Notes under the pieces: generated by a model
The model's input: only the letters and a program-made list of their open reading frames with translations
Told to the model about the DNA's origin: nothing
Database searches by the model: none
Part shown: piece by piece, positions 31,356 to 39,532 of the stretch
How the letters are laid out: the number at the start of each line of letters is the position of its first letter
Position numbering within the stretch: the first letter of the stretch is position 1
Position numbers and translations under genes: made by a program
Virus record (IMG/VR): IMGVR_UViG_3300024358_000491
Span: 1-44,489 of that record
From: a virus
Reading direction: 5' to 3' (one strand)
DNA: 44,489 bases

Positions 31356-33387
31356 AAAGATTTTAATCAGTCCTTGGACAGCATTAATAACACTTGTACT
31401 TATTTTAAGTATAAGAATAGCTGATCCTGTCTTTGTAGAAAGTATAAGATTACGTTACTTTGATACGTTAATTACAAGTCAAACACCTACACAAAATAAT
31501 ATTATTACAATTAACATTGATGAAAATGCTTTAGACAAATATGGCCAATGGCCTTTTAAGCGTGATGTTTATGCACAACTTATAGACGAGCTTTATAAAC
31601 GCAACGCTGGTCTAGTAGTATTCAATGTATTAATGACTGAAAAAGATCGTCAAGGAGGCGATGCACGACTAGCAACTACTCTCAGCGACTTTCCTGTAAT
31701 ACTTCCAAACATGCCGGCAGACAGGATGAAAAACACTCCTCGTCAGCCCGGTACAGCCGTTATTGGTTCTGACTTTCAAGAATCAATAATTCAATACCCG
31801 GGTATAATTGCAAATATTTCAGAACTTGAAAAACGAGCGGCAGGTGTTGGTATTGTAAACACACTACCAGAAGTTGATGGAGTTAATAGAAGAATGCCTC
31901 TAGTCGTTAGTGTTGATGGAAGAGTTTATCCAAGTCTGGCCATGGAGGCATTAAGAGTTGCCGCAGGAGATACAACCGTTCAAGTCAAACTTTTTGAAGG
32001 CGGTGTTGAAAAAATGCGAATACCTAAGTTTGGTCCTATTACTACTGATCAATTAGGTCGTGTGTGGATTGACTGGAGTCAACAATCAAAATCATATTCA
32101 ATGACAGAGTTGCCTAAAGACTTTGGCGGTGCTGTTGTTATTGTAGGTGTTGCTGCGGCCGGTTTGGGCAATCCTGTCCCTACAGCAGTAGGCAGCGTTT
32201 GGCCACACGATGTGCAGGCCGCAGTTTTAGGAACAATGTTCAATGGCGTTGTTATTCAAAGACCTGATTATGCCGACGGTGTTGAAATACTAACATTAGC
32301 ATTAGCAGGTATACTATTAATTTTCTTAACGAGGTATGTATATGTCGGATTGGCAACTACAATTGGTCTGGTGGTCATCAGCGGTATTGGCAGTTGGTTT
32401 GTGTTTAATAATTTTCTATGGTTATTTGACGCTACTGCCCCTGGAGTTGGCTTGGTATTGGTCGCTTTGCATGCCTACGGTGTCAAGTTTGTAAGTGAGT
32501 TTTTACAAAAGCAACAAATTAAAAAACAATTTGGTTCTTATGTAAGCCCTGTTATCGTTGAAAGATTACAAAAAGATCCTAGTCTAATTCGTTTAGGCGG
32601 GGAAGAAAAAATGCTCACAGCAGTTATGACTGATATGCGCAACTTCACAGGTCTAGGTGAAAAGTATGGAGCAGACGTTGAAGGTTTTACAGCTATCATG
32701 AATTCTTATATGACAGCAATTAGTAAACCTGTGTTTGCCAACGATGGATGTTTAATTAAATTTATTGGTGATGCATCTTTACATATACACGGAGCTCCGG
32801 TAGATGACGATCGTCATGCTTATCACGGTGTTAAAACTGCTTTAGAAATGATAGAAGCAGTCAACGAATTTAACAAACATCTAGAGTCCATTGGAAAACC
32901 ACCCGTTGGTATGGGAGCAGGTGTTAACACTGGTAAGATTCTAGTTGGTAATATTGGTAGTGAAGGTAAAATGGGTTATGACGTACTAGGCGATCCTGTA
33001 TCGGTAGCAAGTCGACTTGAAGGACAAACAAAAGGTTATGGTGTACTAATCATTATAGGCCCAGATACCTACGAAGAAGTTAAAAATGATTTTACGTGTT
33101 TAGAATTAGATTGTATTGCAGTTAAAGGCAAAGCTATTGGCTTAAACATTTATACTCCAATAACAACAAAAGCTGAGTCGAATGATCTACAAATGCATGC
33201 CGCAATGCTACAATTATATCGTCAACAAAAATTTGATCAAGCTATTAAATTCTGTAAAGATTTAATGGGGAGGTTTGAAGGATCTATGGATCATTATTAT
33301 GAAATATGGATTGAACGTTGCGAGGAGATGAAAACACATGATTTACCCGCAGACTGGGATGGGGTCTTTAGAGCCACTTCTAAATAA
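31309..33387 (+). CDS. CHASE2-domain class III adenylate cyclase
   Basis: 692 residues. First membrane helix about 24-40, CHASE2 sensor (about 42-320; FDTLITSQTPTQNNI, INIDENALDKYGQWPFKRD), three membrane helices (about 328-395), then a class III cyclase. Metal aspartates are Asp442 (VMTDMRNFTG) and Asp488 (KFIGDASLHI); the base-specifying Lys lies just before, and GYDVLGDPVSVASRLEG carries the transition-state residues. All catalytic residues look intact, so cAMP synthesis is likely. CHASE2 senses an unknown periplasmic signal. It ends a cluster of curli and FecR genes, which suggests coupled surface sensing. No comparable phage gene is known to me. Confidence 0.93.
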   Translation: MKISLPKLPQFQLNPKKILISPWTALITLVLILSIRIADPVFVESIRLRYFDTLITSQTPTQNNIITINIDENALDKYGQWPFKRDVYAQLIDELYKRNAGLVVFNVLMTEKDRQGGDARLATTLSDFPVILPNMPADRMKNTPRQPGTAVIGSDFQESIIQYPGIIANISELEKRAAGVGIVNTLPEVDGVNRRMPLVVSVDGRVYPSLAMEALRVAAGDTTVQVKLFEGGVEKMRIPKFGPITTDQLGRVWIDWSQQSKSYSMTELPKDFGGAVVIVGVAAAGLGNPVPTAVGSVWPHDVQAAVLGTMFNGVVIQRPDYADGVEILTLALAGILLIFLTRYVYVGLATTIGLVVISGIGSWFVFNNFLWLFDATAPGVGLVLVALHAYGVKFVSEFLQKQQIKKQFGSYVSPVIVERLQKDPSLIRLGGEEKMLTAVMTDMRNFTGLGEKYGADVEGFTAIMNSYMTAISKPVFANDGCLIKFIGDASLHIHGAPVDDDRHAYHGVKTALEMIEAVNEFNKHLESIGKPPVGMGAGVNTGKILVGNIGSEGKMGYDVLGDPVSVASRLEGQTKGYGVLIIIGPDTYEEVKNDFTCLELDCIAVKGKAIGLNIYTPITTKAESNDLQMHAAMLQLYRQQKFDQAIKFCKDLMGRFEGSMDHYYEIWIERCEEMKTHDLPADWDGVFRATSK

Positions 33388-33562
33388 TTTATATAGAATT
33401 AATCCTGTATTACAAATACAGGATCAGATTATAGGTTGGTGGTTTGACCAAGGAATTTTAACTTTTGTTAAAATGTATTACTGGCCAGCATTCCTAGCAG
33501 GATCTGCAGATACTATGGCTGATTTGTTTAATCCAAAGACCTACAGCATCTGTAGATATTAA
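33338..33562 (+). CDS. Hypothetical protein (74 aa)
   Basis: Starts 50 bases inside the cyclase gene's 3' end in another frame. It has a hydrophobic-aromatic middle (ILTFVKMYYWPAFLAG) that could be a membrane or interface segment, and ends two bases from the convergent minus-strand stop. No known family. Confidence 0.55.
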   Translation: MIYPQTGMGSLEPLLNNLYRINPVLQIQDQIIGWWFDQGILTFVKMYYWPAFLAGSADTMADLFNPKTYSICRY

Positions 33563-33668
33563 ACAGCCGGTGTATCTAATGGAGTTGTTGGCTGAGGTGC
33601 TGGCTGTTTTGGCAGCTTTGGTTCTGATGATTTAACTGGTGCTACTGGAATTTTTGTTCTACTCATTT
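33561..33668 (-). CDS. Tiny Pro/Lys-rich protein (35 aa)
   Basis: Last gene of the minus-strand cassette. Starts MSRTKIPVAPVKSSEPKLP and is full of Pro, Lys, Gln and Thr, so probably disordered. Its ATG is two bases past the stop of the next gene. Coding status is uncertain but the frame fits the cassette spacing. Confidence 0.5.
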
Positions 33669-34022
33669 TTAACTTTCTCCTGCTGAGGCTGTTTTCTTCT
33701 CGTCATCGTCTAATTTAGTAGCTTGATCAAACTTCTGATTAGCTTCTTTTTCAACTTTCATCTGTTCCATAACGCGATCTGACTCAATAATTTTGCCTCG
33801 CAAATGTAATACGGTATTTACCTTTTGATTTAACCTAATTAAATCGTTGTCTAACATACGAATACGATCAATAAGGGCAATAAGAACGGTGTTAGCTTCG
33901 CTAATAACGGGCTTAACTTCTTTAGTTGACCACTCCCAAACATATTTAATAATATAGCCCATACCGACTGCCATAACAATCGGAAAGCCATATTTGTTTA
34001 CTAATTCTGCTAATTCACCCAT
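33669..34022 (-). CDS. Small membrane-anchored coiled-coil protein
   Basis: 117 residues with GGAG before the ATG. An N-terminal membrane segment (about 8-28; YGFPIVMAVGMGYIIKYVW) is followed by a coiled coil (about 45-100). It resembles BhlA/YvrJ-type holin-like proteins in its short GFPI membrane start, and is a paralogue of the gene at 34444, with the same G-F-P-I motif. A role as holin or membrane tether is inference. Confidence 0.7.
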   Translation of the reverse strand: MGELAELVNKYGFPIVMAVGMGYIIKYVWEWSTKEVKPVISEANTVLIALIDRIRMLDNDLIRLNQKVNTVLHLRGKIIESDRVMEQMKVEKEANQKFDQATKLDDDEKKTASAGES

Positions 34023-34031
34023 GGTATCTCC

Positions 34032-34226
34032 TTAGTCCCAAAGTCCTTTTGCTCTATCAACTTTTATTGGGGGTTTATTTGCCCAAGTACTTGTTGTAGG
34101 TTTTTTATTTTTTTTCTTATAATACTCTTCTATCTCTTTTAAAGTCCATAACGAATAGATACTAACACCTAACGCTATAGTGGCAAAACAATATATTAAA
34201 AAGAGAAAAACAAGATCAACATACAC
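34032..34226 (-). CDS. Single-span membrane protein (64 aa)
   Basis: A GTG start overlaps the TAG stop of the upstream gene by one base (TAGTG). One membrane helix (about 3-25) then a lysine-rich tail (EEYYKKKNKKPTTS). GGAG lies about 12 bases before. Function unknown. Confidence 0.65.
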   Translation of the reverse strand: MYVDLVFLFLIYCFATIALGVSIYSLWTLKEIEEYYKKKNKKPTTSTWANKPPIKVDRAKGLWD

Positions 34227-34426
34227 TATTCTTGATCTCCAAAATTTACACGATACCCTTTAACAAATGCTACCATAGGTTCTACTTTTACTAACATAGC
34301 TTTACCGTTTTTATTTGTAATCATAAAATGATCACCGTGTTTCCAACCTAGTTTATCTATGTTTAATTCTTCATCGAAGATAATACCATTAGGGCTTAAA
34401 TCCCAATTGTAGTCCATATAGAACAT
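34226..34426 (-). CDS. Hypothetical protein (about 66 aa)
   Basis: The start at 34426 is chosen because AAAAGGA lies eight bases before it; an ATG 18 bases earlier (34444) is in frame. Compact, soluble, with GDHFMITNKNGKAMLVKVEP beta-type sequence. It ends in TAG, one of three such stops in the window. Function unknown. Confidence 0.65.
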   Translation of the reverse strand: MFYMDYNWDLSPNGIIFDEELNIDKLGWKHGDHFMITNKNGKAMLVKVEPMVAFVKGYRVNFGDQE

Positions 34427-34443
34427 TTTAAAATTCCTTTTCA

Positions 34444-34725
34444 TTAATCACGTCTTGCATCGTTCTTGCCGTCTGCTCGAGCAATACGATCTACATCAGG
34501 ACGTAGTCCTAGGGCGTTTGATACAATAGTATCAATACGTACAACATCGTGGTTCATTGTTTTGACGCGATTATCAAGAGCTACAATGATACCGGCCATG
34601 CCCTTGATACTGCCCAAAACGCCCTGTAGCAAAAGTTTAATGGTTAAGTATACAAAATACCCACCTGCAAATGCCACAGCAATTGGGAAGCCCAAATCGC
34701 CTATTATTTTGAAAATTTCGTTCAT
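34444..34725 (-). CDS. Small membrane-anchored protein, paralogue of 33669-34022
   Basis: First gene of the minus-strand cassette, about 93 residues from the ATG at 34725 (GGAG seven bases before it). Membrane segment LGFPIAVAFAGGYFVYLTIKLL, then a helical region ending in a charged tail. Same layout and G-F-P-I motif as the gene at 33669. Divergent from the metallophosphatase, with a shared intergenic promoter region. Confidence 0.7.
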   Translation of the reverse strand: MNEIFKIIGDLGFPIAVAFAGGYFVYLTIKLLLQGVLGSIKGMAGIIVALDNRVKTMNHDVVRIDTIVSNALGLRPDVDRIARADGKNDARRD

Positions 34726-34767
34726 CGCTCGCTCCAAATTGTTATTTTTATGTACGTATTTAACTTC

Positions 34768-34796
34768 TTGACTTAATTATTATCTGATGCTATAAT
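34768..34796 (+). promoter_or_regulatory. Sigma70-type promoter
   Basis: TTGACT (34768-34773), 17-base spacer ending GATGC (extended -10), TATAAT (34791-34796). GATGCTATAAT recurs at 39074 and 42455. Confidence 0.8.
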
Positions 34797-34825
34797 ATAC
34801 TCATATTTCTAATAAAGTGAATAAA

Positions 34826-35632
34826 ATGCGTATTCAAATTGTATCCGATTTGCACCTAGAGTTTTCAGACATTAACATTAAAAACACAAATAATGCTGAT
34901 GTGCTGATTCTTGGCGGTGACATTATGGTCGCTTCAAAAGTGCTGAAGCCCGAAAGCGAATACGGTATCCGTTTTCGCGATTTCTTGAAGCGTGTGAGCT
35001 TCCAGTTTCCTCACGTTGTCTACGTTATGGGCAATCATGAGTTTTACAGCGATGGTCGCTGGTTTGATTCTATTGACTGGATGCGTTTGGCCTGCGGAGT
35101 TCACGATAACATTTATTTGTTAGAACGAGATTGCAAACAAATTGACGATGTATTGTTTGTTGGAGGTACTTTATGGACCGACATGAACAAGTACGATCCG
35201 TTGACTCTACATGCAGTTCGAGACATGATGATGGATTATCGTGCTATTAACAACGACAAAGCCGGATTCCGCAAACTTAAACCTGCTGATACGGTTGAAA
35301 GACATAGATTAACTCGCGATTATATTGTGCATGTTGTACAAGAAAACAAAGACAAAAAGATTGTTGTTGTAGGACATCATTCTCCTAGTTTTCAAAGTTG
35401 TCACGAACAATATAAAACTGATTATTTAATGAACGGAGCCTATCATAGCAGCCTGGAAGATATTATGTTAGACAATCCACATATAAAATTGTGGACTCAC
35501 GGACATACACATCATCCATTTGACTATGTGGTTGGAGAAACTCGGGTTGTTTGTAACCCACGTGGATACGAACAAGAATATGGTTTTAGTGAAGACACTG
35601 GATGGGATCCAGAGAAAGTGATTGAGATATAA
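34826..35632 (+). CDS. Calcineurin-like metallophosphatase
   Basis: 268 residues with all metal motifs: IVSDLHLEF (Asp8, His10), LILGGDI, VMGNHEFY (Asn, His), VVVGHHSP and LWTHGHTHHPF. It hydrolyses phosphoesters; family members include DNA-repair and nucleotide phosphoesterases. The substrate is unknown. Chosen start ATG 34826; a GTG nine bases earlier is possible. First gene of a long + strand operon. Confidence 0.9.
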   Translation: MRIQIVSDLHLEFSDINIKNTNNADVLILGGDIMVASKVLKPESEYGIRFRDFLKRVSFQFPHVVYVMGNHEFYSDGRWFDSIDWMRLACGVHDNIYLLERDCKQIDDVLFVGGTLWTDMNKYDPLTLHAVRDMMMDYRAINNDKAGFRKLKPADTVERHRLTRDYIVHVVQENKDKKIVVVGHHSPSFQSCHEQYKTDYLMNGAYHSSLEDIMLDNPHIKLWTHGHTHHPFDYVVGETRVVCNPRGYEQEYGFSEDTGWDPEKVIEI

Positions 35633-35633
35633 A

Positions 35634-35957
35634 ATGGATAAACAAAAGTTTTTAAATGATTTAAAAACTGGTGTTCGTTATGTTGTAATTAATGACTGCT
35701 ATGGTGGTTTTAGTTTAAGCCATGAAGCCTCTGTAGAATATAAAAAATTAGCAGGCATCACAGACCCAGGTTGGTATGATCGTGACGTTGCACGTGACGA
35801 TCCTTACCTTGTTCAAGTTGTTCGACAAATGGGATCAAAGTCTCATGGAACCCACGCTAATCTTAAGATAGTTGAGATTCCAGGCGATGTGCCTTGGCAC
35901 ATTGAAGAATACGACGGTAACGAATGGGTTGCCGAGGATCACCGAACATGGTCTTAA
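35634..35957 (+). CDS. Hypothetical protein (107 aa)
   Basis: Starts one base after the phosphatase stop. Soluble, with VVINDCYGGFSLS and VPWHIEEYDGNEWVAEDHRTW segments that I recall from other phages. No active-site motif. Overlaps the next gene by 10 bases. Confidence 0.7.
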   Translation: MDKQKFLNDLKTGVRYVVINDCYGGFSLSHEASVEYKKLAGITDPGWYDRDVARDDPYLVQVVRQMGSKSHGTHANLKIVEIPGDVPWHIEEYDGNEWVAEDHRTWS

Positions 35958-36259
35958 AAGCAGTAAAAGGAGGATGGGTTAAGGTGAGGAAAACTTCAAT
36001 TCAACATTGGCGATTTGAAGACGGAAAGACGTGCCCTAATCCTGGTTCAAAATGGGAAATGGATCCACCCCCACGTGGGTGGTACTGCTGGGTATATCCT
36101 GAAGACGATCACGAGTTTGAAACTTGGATGAACAAAATGTGTCCAACCGCAGATTGTACTCATCGATTTAATTCTGGAAATCCTATGTATACCGTGTACA
36201 TTAAGGATCCTCAGGAAGCAACTATATTTCAATTAAAATATGGCGATGAACTTCGGTAA
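35948..36259 (+). CDS. Hypothetical protein (103 aa) with F-x-L-K-Y ending
   Basis: The ATG sits behind GAGGAT. Tryptophan-rich, with two Cys and several His. It ends YIKDPQEATIFQLKYGD, the first of a run of proteins with this style of C-terminus (D-x-A-x-x-F-x-L-K). Function unknown. Confidence 0.7.
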   Translation: MVLKAVKGGWVKVRKTSIQHWRFEDGKTCPNPGSKWEMDPPPRGWYCWVYPEDDHEFETWMNKMCPTADCTHRFNSGNPMYTVYIKDPQEATIFQLKYGDELR

Positions 36260-36509
36260 AGGTTTAAGGGTGGCTAGTGTGGGCGAGATCTTGGCAACAA
36301 GAGCTCGTGCCACCTTTTCTCATCGTATTAACTTTGATAGTATAGCATATCTAAATGTTGATGAAATGAAGTGGTGGTGTGAAGAAAATTGTGAAGGTCT
36401 TTGGAGATCTGAAACACATCATGCTTTATATTGGCAATTTGAAAACGAAAAAGATGCTTTGATGTTTATGCTTCGATGGGGAACCGCAGAAGGGAACAAG
36501 TTAAAATGA
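36240..36509 (+). CDS. LKW-motif small protein 1
   Basis: 89 residues, 20-base overlap with the previous gene. Ends in WQFENEKDALMFMLRWG plus a short tail. A middle MKWWCEENCEGLW segment resembles the WCxE segments of the neighbours. Part of a divergent tandem family; function unknown. Confidence 0.7.
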   Translation: MAMNFGKGLRVASVGEILATRARATFSHRINFDSIAYLNVDEMKWWCEENCEGLWRSETHHALYWQFENEKDALMFMLRWGTAEGNKLK

Positions 36510-36706
36510 GAGTAATGAACAAAAATATTTGGCCTTTCCAAACTAAAATTCAAATGGTGTCTAGTGAAGACGTGTTTAGATGGTGTAAAGAAAAACTCTA
36601 TCATGGCGGTTACTACGAACCAAATTGGTATTATAATTCTGATACCAATACTTGGTGTTTCAAAGACGAAAAAGAATATCTGATGTTTTGTTTAAAGTGG
36701 TCATAA
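36506..36706 (+). CDS. LKW-motif small protein 2
   Basis: 66 residues, starting at the ATG that overlaps the previous stop (ATGA); the ATG nine bases later is an alternative. Carries FRWCKEKL and ends in WCFKDEKEYLMFCLKWS. Almost nothing but the shared motif plus an N-terminal strand region. Confidence 0.7.
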   Translation: MRVMNKNIWPFQTKIQMVSSEDVFRWCKEKLYHGGYYEPNWYYNSDTNTWCFKDEKEYLMFCLKWS

Positions 36707-37095
36707 TGTATCCTTGGCAAATGGAGTTACTAGAAAAAATGTACAAATACAAAGGACGAGGAATGATACAGATCACAGGTCGTAATACGGGCAAGAGCAA
36801 CTTTTCTGCTCAGGCTTTAAAAAGATTGTGGGAAGATATAGTCTATAGTCCCTTACAGGATATTGTTTTATCTGACGGCACCGTATACGGTGCTCGTTAC
36901 TATACAGCAGAACCCATAGGCGGCAATTGGCGAGAAATGGAAGCGTGGTGTTATGAGACCTTTGGCAATTCTGGAGAACACATTTGGGGTGAAAAAGAAG
37001 CACCAGAACCTGCACAGCGTTGGTATATGAACAATCGCAAGTTTTGGTTTCGTGATGACCGTGACAGAATGATATTTGTATTAAAATGGCGCTAA
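36705..37095 (+). CDS. P-loop fragment fused to an LKW-motif domain
   Basis: 130 residues. The N-terminal part YPWQMELLEKMYKYKGRG then ITGRNTGKSNFS is a Walker-A-like phosphate loop resembling the start of phage ATPases, but no Walker B follows. The C-terminal half has EMEAWCYETFG and ends KFWFRDDRDRMIFVLKWR, matching the small-protein family around it. It may bind a nucleotide without hydrolysing it. Overlaps both neighbours. Confidence 0.7.
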
Positions 37096-37478
37096 GAACA
37101 TTAAAAAGAAAAGTAATCATTCGAGAATATGATTACAAAAAAATATACGATCAAGCAACGGGTCTACACTATGACGGTGTTGCACTTTACGATCGTGTAA
37201 AGTTCTTGCCAATAAATGCAGAAACTCTTGAAAAACTCAAGTTAGTAGAAATCCTTAAAGGCAAAGAACATACTCCATTAATAGCATCAGAATGGAACAA
37301 CAATGTTCCTGCTATGATGTTATATCATCTAAGAGATTATCTTTATGACGAAAGATATTACAACTGGGAAGTAAGTATCGACGAGGATGGTTACCTTTGT
37401 GTACAGGCAAGAAAAAATACTCCTAAGACACGTATAGGTTGGGGCGAGTTTGAAAAGGATCTAGAGTGCCGGATTTAG
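37086..37478 (+). CDS. Hypothetical protein (130 aa)
   Basis: Basic start (LRTLKRKVIIREYDYKK), soluble, with HLRDYLYDERYYNWEV. It lacks the LKW ending. The stop is TAG (37476-37478) within the next gene's frame; read-through would hit several more TAG and TAA codons, so TAG works as stop here. Function unknown. Confidence 0.7.
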   Translation: MALRTLKRKVIIREYDYKKIYDQATGLHYDGVALYDRVKFLPINAETLEKLKLVEILKGKEHTPLIASEWNNNVPAMMLYHLRDYLYDERYYNWEVSIDEDGYLCVQARKNTPKTRIGWGEFEKDLECRI

Positions 37479-37729
37479 ATCTACAAGAACAAATTATTGC
37501 CGATGCTGGCAAACAAATGGCTAAGGAAATAGACTTTCAGATTCTTTGCGGATTCTTAGAAGAACTAGGTTGGACTAAAGTAATCCTAAGCCCTATGACT
37601 AAAGAACAAGGTGATGCTATTGATTACTGGACACAGACACAGCTAACGGGTAACTTTGAAAATATGGGCCTTGTTTGGGTTTTCGAAGACAAGGGTGATG
37701 CTATTAACTTTACGCTGAAATGGAAATAA
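37466..37729 (+). CDS. LKW-motif small protein 3
   Basis: 87 residues from a GTG start, 13 bases into the previous gene's end. N-terminus DLDLQEQIIADAGKQMAKE is a helix; ends in WVFEDKGDAINFTLKWK. Function unknown. Confidence 0.7.
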   Translation: MPDLDLQEQIIADAGKQMAKEIDFQILCGFLEELGWTKVILSPMTKEQGDAIDYWTQTQLTGNFENMGLVWVFEDKGDAINFTLKWK

Positions 37730-37935
37730 CACAAAGAATTCACGACGGAGCCGACTGCTATCCTTGGAGAGAAGTATTTGCTCTATGGCCTGTTCGAACT
37801 ATCTCAGGCAAGTATGTATGGTTTCGTAAAATTTACAAACAAAAATTTTGGGTAGTATGGGGTGCAGGCTTTCATATGGAACCACACGTAGAGTATGCGG
37901 AACTATTTGATATATTAAATTATGGGAAAAGTTAA
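37720..37935 (+). CDS. Hypothetical protein (71 aa)
   Basis: Starts inside the previous gene (ATGGAAATAA). Aromatic and basic (WREVFALWPVRT, VWFRKIYKQKFWVVWG). No LKW ending. Function unknown. Confidence 0.65.
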   Translation: MEITQRIHDGADCYPWREVFALWPVRTISGKYVWFRKIYKQKFWVVWGAGFHMEPHVEYAELFDILNYGKS

Positions 37936-38326
37936 AGAATCGATAATGTGGCCTAATGCGCCCGATAGGACGCCTGCTGCCAATCAAATGTTAGCAGACG
38001 CATACTTTAAGCATCATTCTCCCTATACGCATAAGCCTCCGAGGTATAAGTACAACGTAATAGGAGATCGAGTGGAAGAATGTAAAGAGGTTGTCGTTCA
38101 TACCTTTACAATGGGCGATGTAGAAGATCCGGATTTATATGCTGCCCAACCCCTACACGAATGGGAAACTAGCGATTCAGGGCAATGGGTAATGAAGAAT
38201 GCCGCAGACACGCCAACTTGGTGTCGAATGGCAGATCCGATGAGTTATGGATACAAATATCAGATTCGTGCTAAGTTAATGGGTCCTGCCCTTACAGAAT
38301 GGTTATTGAGGTACGGTTCAAAGTGA
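37922..38326 (+). CDS. Hypothetical protein (134 aa)
   Basis: Overlaps the previous gene by 14 bases. Contains PRYKYNVIGDRVEE and a C-terminal KYQIRAKLMGPALTEWLLRYG, a more distant version of the L-K-W ending. Function unknown. Confidence 0.7.
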   Translation: MGKVKESIMWPNAPDRTPAANQMLADAYFKHHSPYTHKPPRYKYNVIGDRVEECKEVVVHTFTMGDVEDPDLYAAQPLHEWETSDSGQWVMKNAADTPTWCRMADPMSYGYKYQIRAKLMGPALTEWLLRYGSK

Positions 38327-38583
38327 CTACAAAATACGTTCCTAGAATAATGCCAAAACCAAAGGTTGTTGATAGTCATCTAACTAGGGATGAAAAATTA
38401 ATGGACTTGCTTTCTACCTATTATCCTGTTACACTTATAGAAGAAAGTGATTATTCCGAAAAATTAACTTGGTGTCTTGAGCATTGCCAAAATAAATTTA
38501 GAGATATCAAAATAACAAAAGGCAGAGTTTGGTATTTTCAAAATGAACAGGACGCCACAATGTTTGCAATGAAATGGTCTTAA
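38323..38583 (+). CDS. LKW-motif small protein 4
   Basis: 86 residues from a GTG that overlaps the previous TGA (GTGA); an ATG 24 bases earlier is in frame. Carries WCLEHCQNKF and ends WYFQNEQDATMFAMKWS. Function unknown. Confidence 0.7.
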   Translation: MTTKYVPRIMPKPKVVDSHLTRDEKLMDLLSTYYPVTLIEESDYSEKLTWCLEHCQNKFRDIKITKGRVWYFQNEQDATMFAMKWS

Positions 38584-38844
38584 ATGGGCGGATACGCATA
38601 TATTCCTATGTCAAAAGAAATTTATTGGATTAAGACTGCAAGAAGAAATTCTTTATCCGGTAGAGTAAGGATTCGGCCATTCGATAATGCTCATGATTTT
38701 TCTGTTGGGTTAAATGAATCTGATATAGATCCTATCCAAAAGTGGTGTCAAGAAAATAATTGCGGTATTCGAACTAGTTTTGATACATTCAAATTTAAAA
38801 ATAAAAAAGAAATTACTTTGTTTTTATTAAAGTGGGGCTCATGA
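38584..38844 (+). CDS. LKW-motif small protein 5
   Basis: 86 residues, immediately after the previous stop. Carries IQKWCQENNCGIR and ends FKFKNKKEITLFLLKWGS. Function unknown. Confidence 0.7.
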   Translation: MGGYAYIPMSKEIYWIKTARRNSLSGRVRIRPFDNAHDFSVGLNESDIDPIQKWCQENNCGIRTSFDTFKFKNKKEITLFLLKWGS

Positions 38845-39059
38845 AAGTAGTATATCTCTCCGACGAAAAAATTCCCTACGAAGCAGCTCACGCCCACTTT
38901 AAAAAAGCAGCAGATTGGGCAAAAGAACAATGCGCTAGTTTTATTGGATACAATGTACAAGATGTTTCGGATGTTTCTTACACATACGATAACGTAGCCC
39001 AATATACATTTCGTGATCCAAAAGATGCCATGTGGTTTGAATTAAAATGGAGAACTTGA
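38841..39059 (+). CDS. LKW-motif small protein 6
   Basis: 72 residues, start overlapping the previous stop (ATGA). Carries ADWAKEQCASF and ends YTFRDPKDAMWFELKWRT. Its last codons contain the -35 of the next promoter. Function unknown. Confidence 0.7.
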   Translation: MKVVYLSDEKIPYEAAHAHFKKAADWAKEQCASFIGYNVQDVSDVSYTYDNVAQYTFRDPKDAMWFELKWRT

Positions 39060-39084
39060 CTTTCTCTGTGTTCGATGCTATAAT
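39056..39084 (+). promoter_or_regulatory. Sigma70-type promoter
   Basis: TTGACT (39056-39061), 17-base spacer ending GATGC, TATAAT (39079-39084). Drives the gene at 39118. Confidence 0.8.
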
Positions 39085-39117
39085 AAGTTATCGTAACAGA
39101 TTAACAGAAAGTTCAAG

Positions 39118-39528
39118 ATGTCTAAGAAGCCACTCACTAAAAAGTTTATTGAGCTAGATAAGAAGCGTATTCCGCTTCGGCAGCTTCTGCACGGCAAAGA
39201 AATCCGTGAGGCAGCAAAAGCATTGGAAGACTTTCGTATAAAGCTAAACGAGCAAGAGTTTCTCTACGGTGCTAAGATTACTATCAAATGGGAAAACTAC
39301 GGCGAAGCCTATGCTGTTGCTCGTAGATTGGAAACTGACAAAGAGTTTGAAGATCGTATCGAAAAAGTTCGCTTGGCTGCTGAAGCTAAGGCGGAGCGTG
39401 AACGTCTACGCAAACTTAAAGAAGCAAAACTGCGAGAACAAGAAGAGCTAAACAAGAAGGCTCGTGTTGCAGAATACATTCAAAAACTAGCACGAGAAGC
39501 TGGTATTGCCGTTAGCATCGTGGAGTAA
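39118..39528 (+). CDS. Charged coiled-coil protein
   Basis: 136 residues, strongly basic, with a long helix (about 80-130; AAEAKAERERLRKLKEAKLRE) likely to form a coiled coil. No enzyme motif. It overlaps no neighbour upstream and has its own promoter. Function unknown; nucleic-acid or scaffold role possible. Confidence 0.7.
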   Translation: MSKKPLTKKFIELDKKRIPLRQLLHGKEIREAAKALEDFRIKLNEQEFLYGAKITIKWENYGEAYAVARRLETDKEFEDRIEKVRLAAEAKAERERLRKLKEAKLREQEELNKKARVAEYIQKLAREAGIAVSIVE

Positions 39529-39532
39529 AAAA

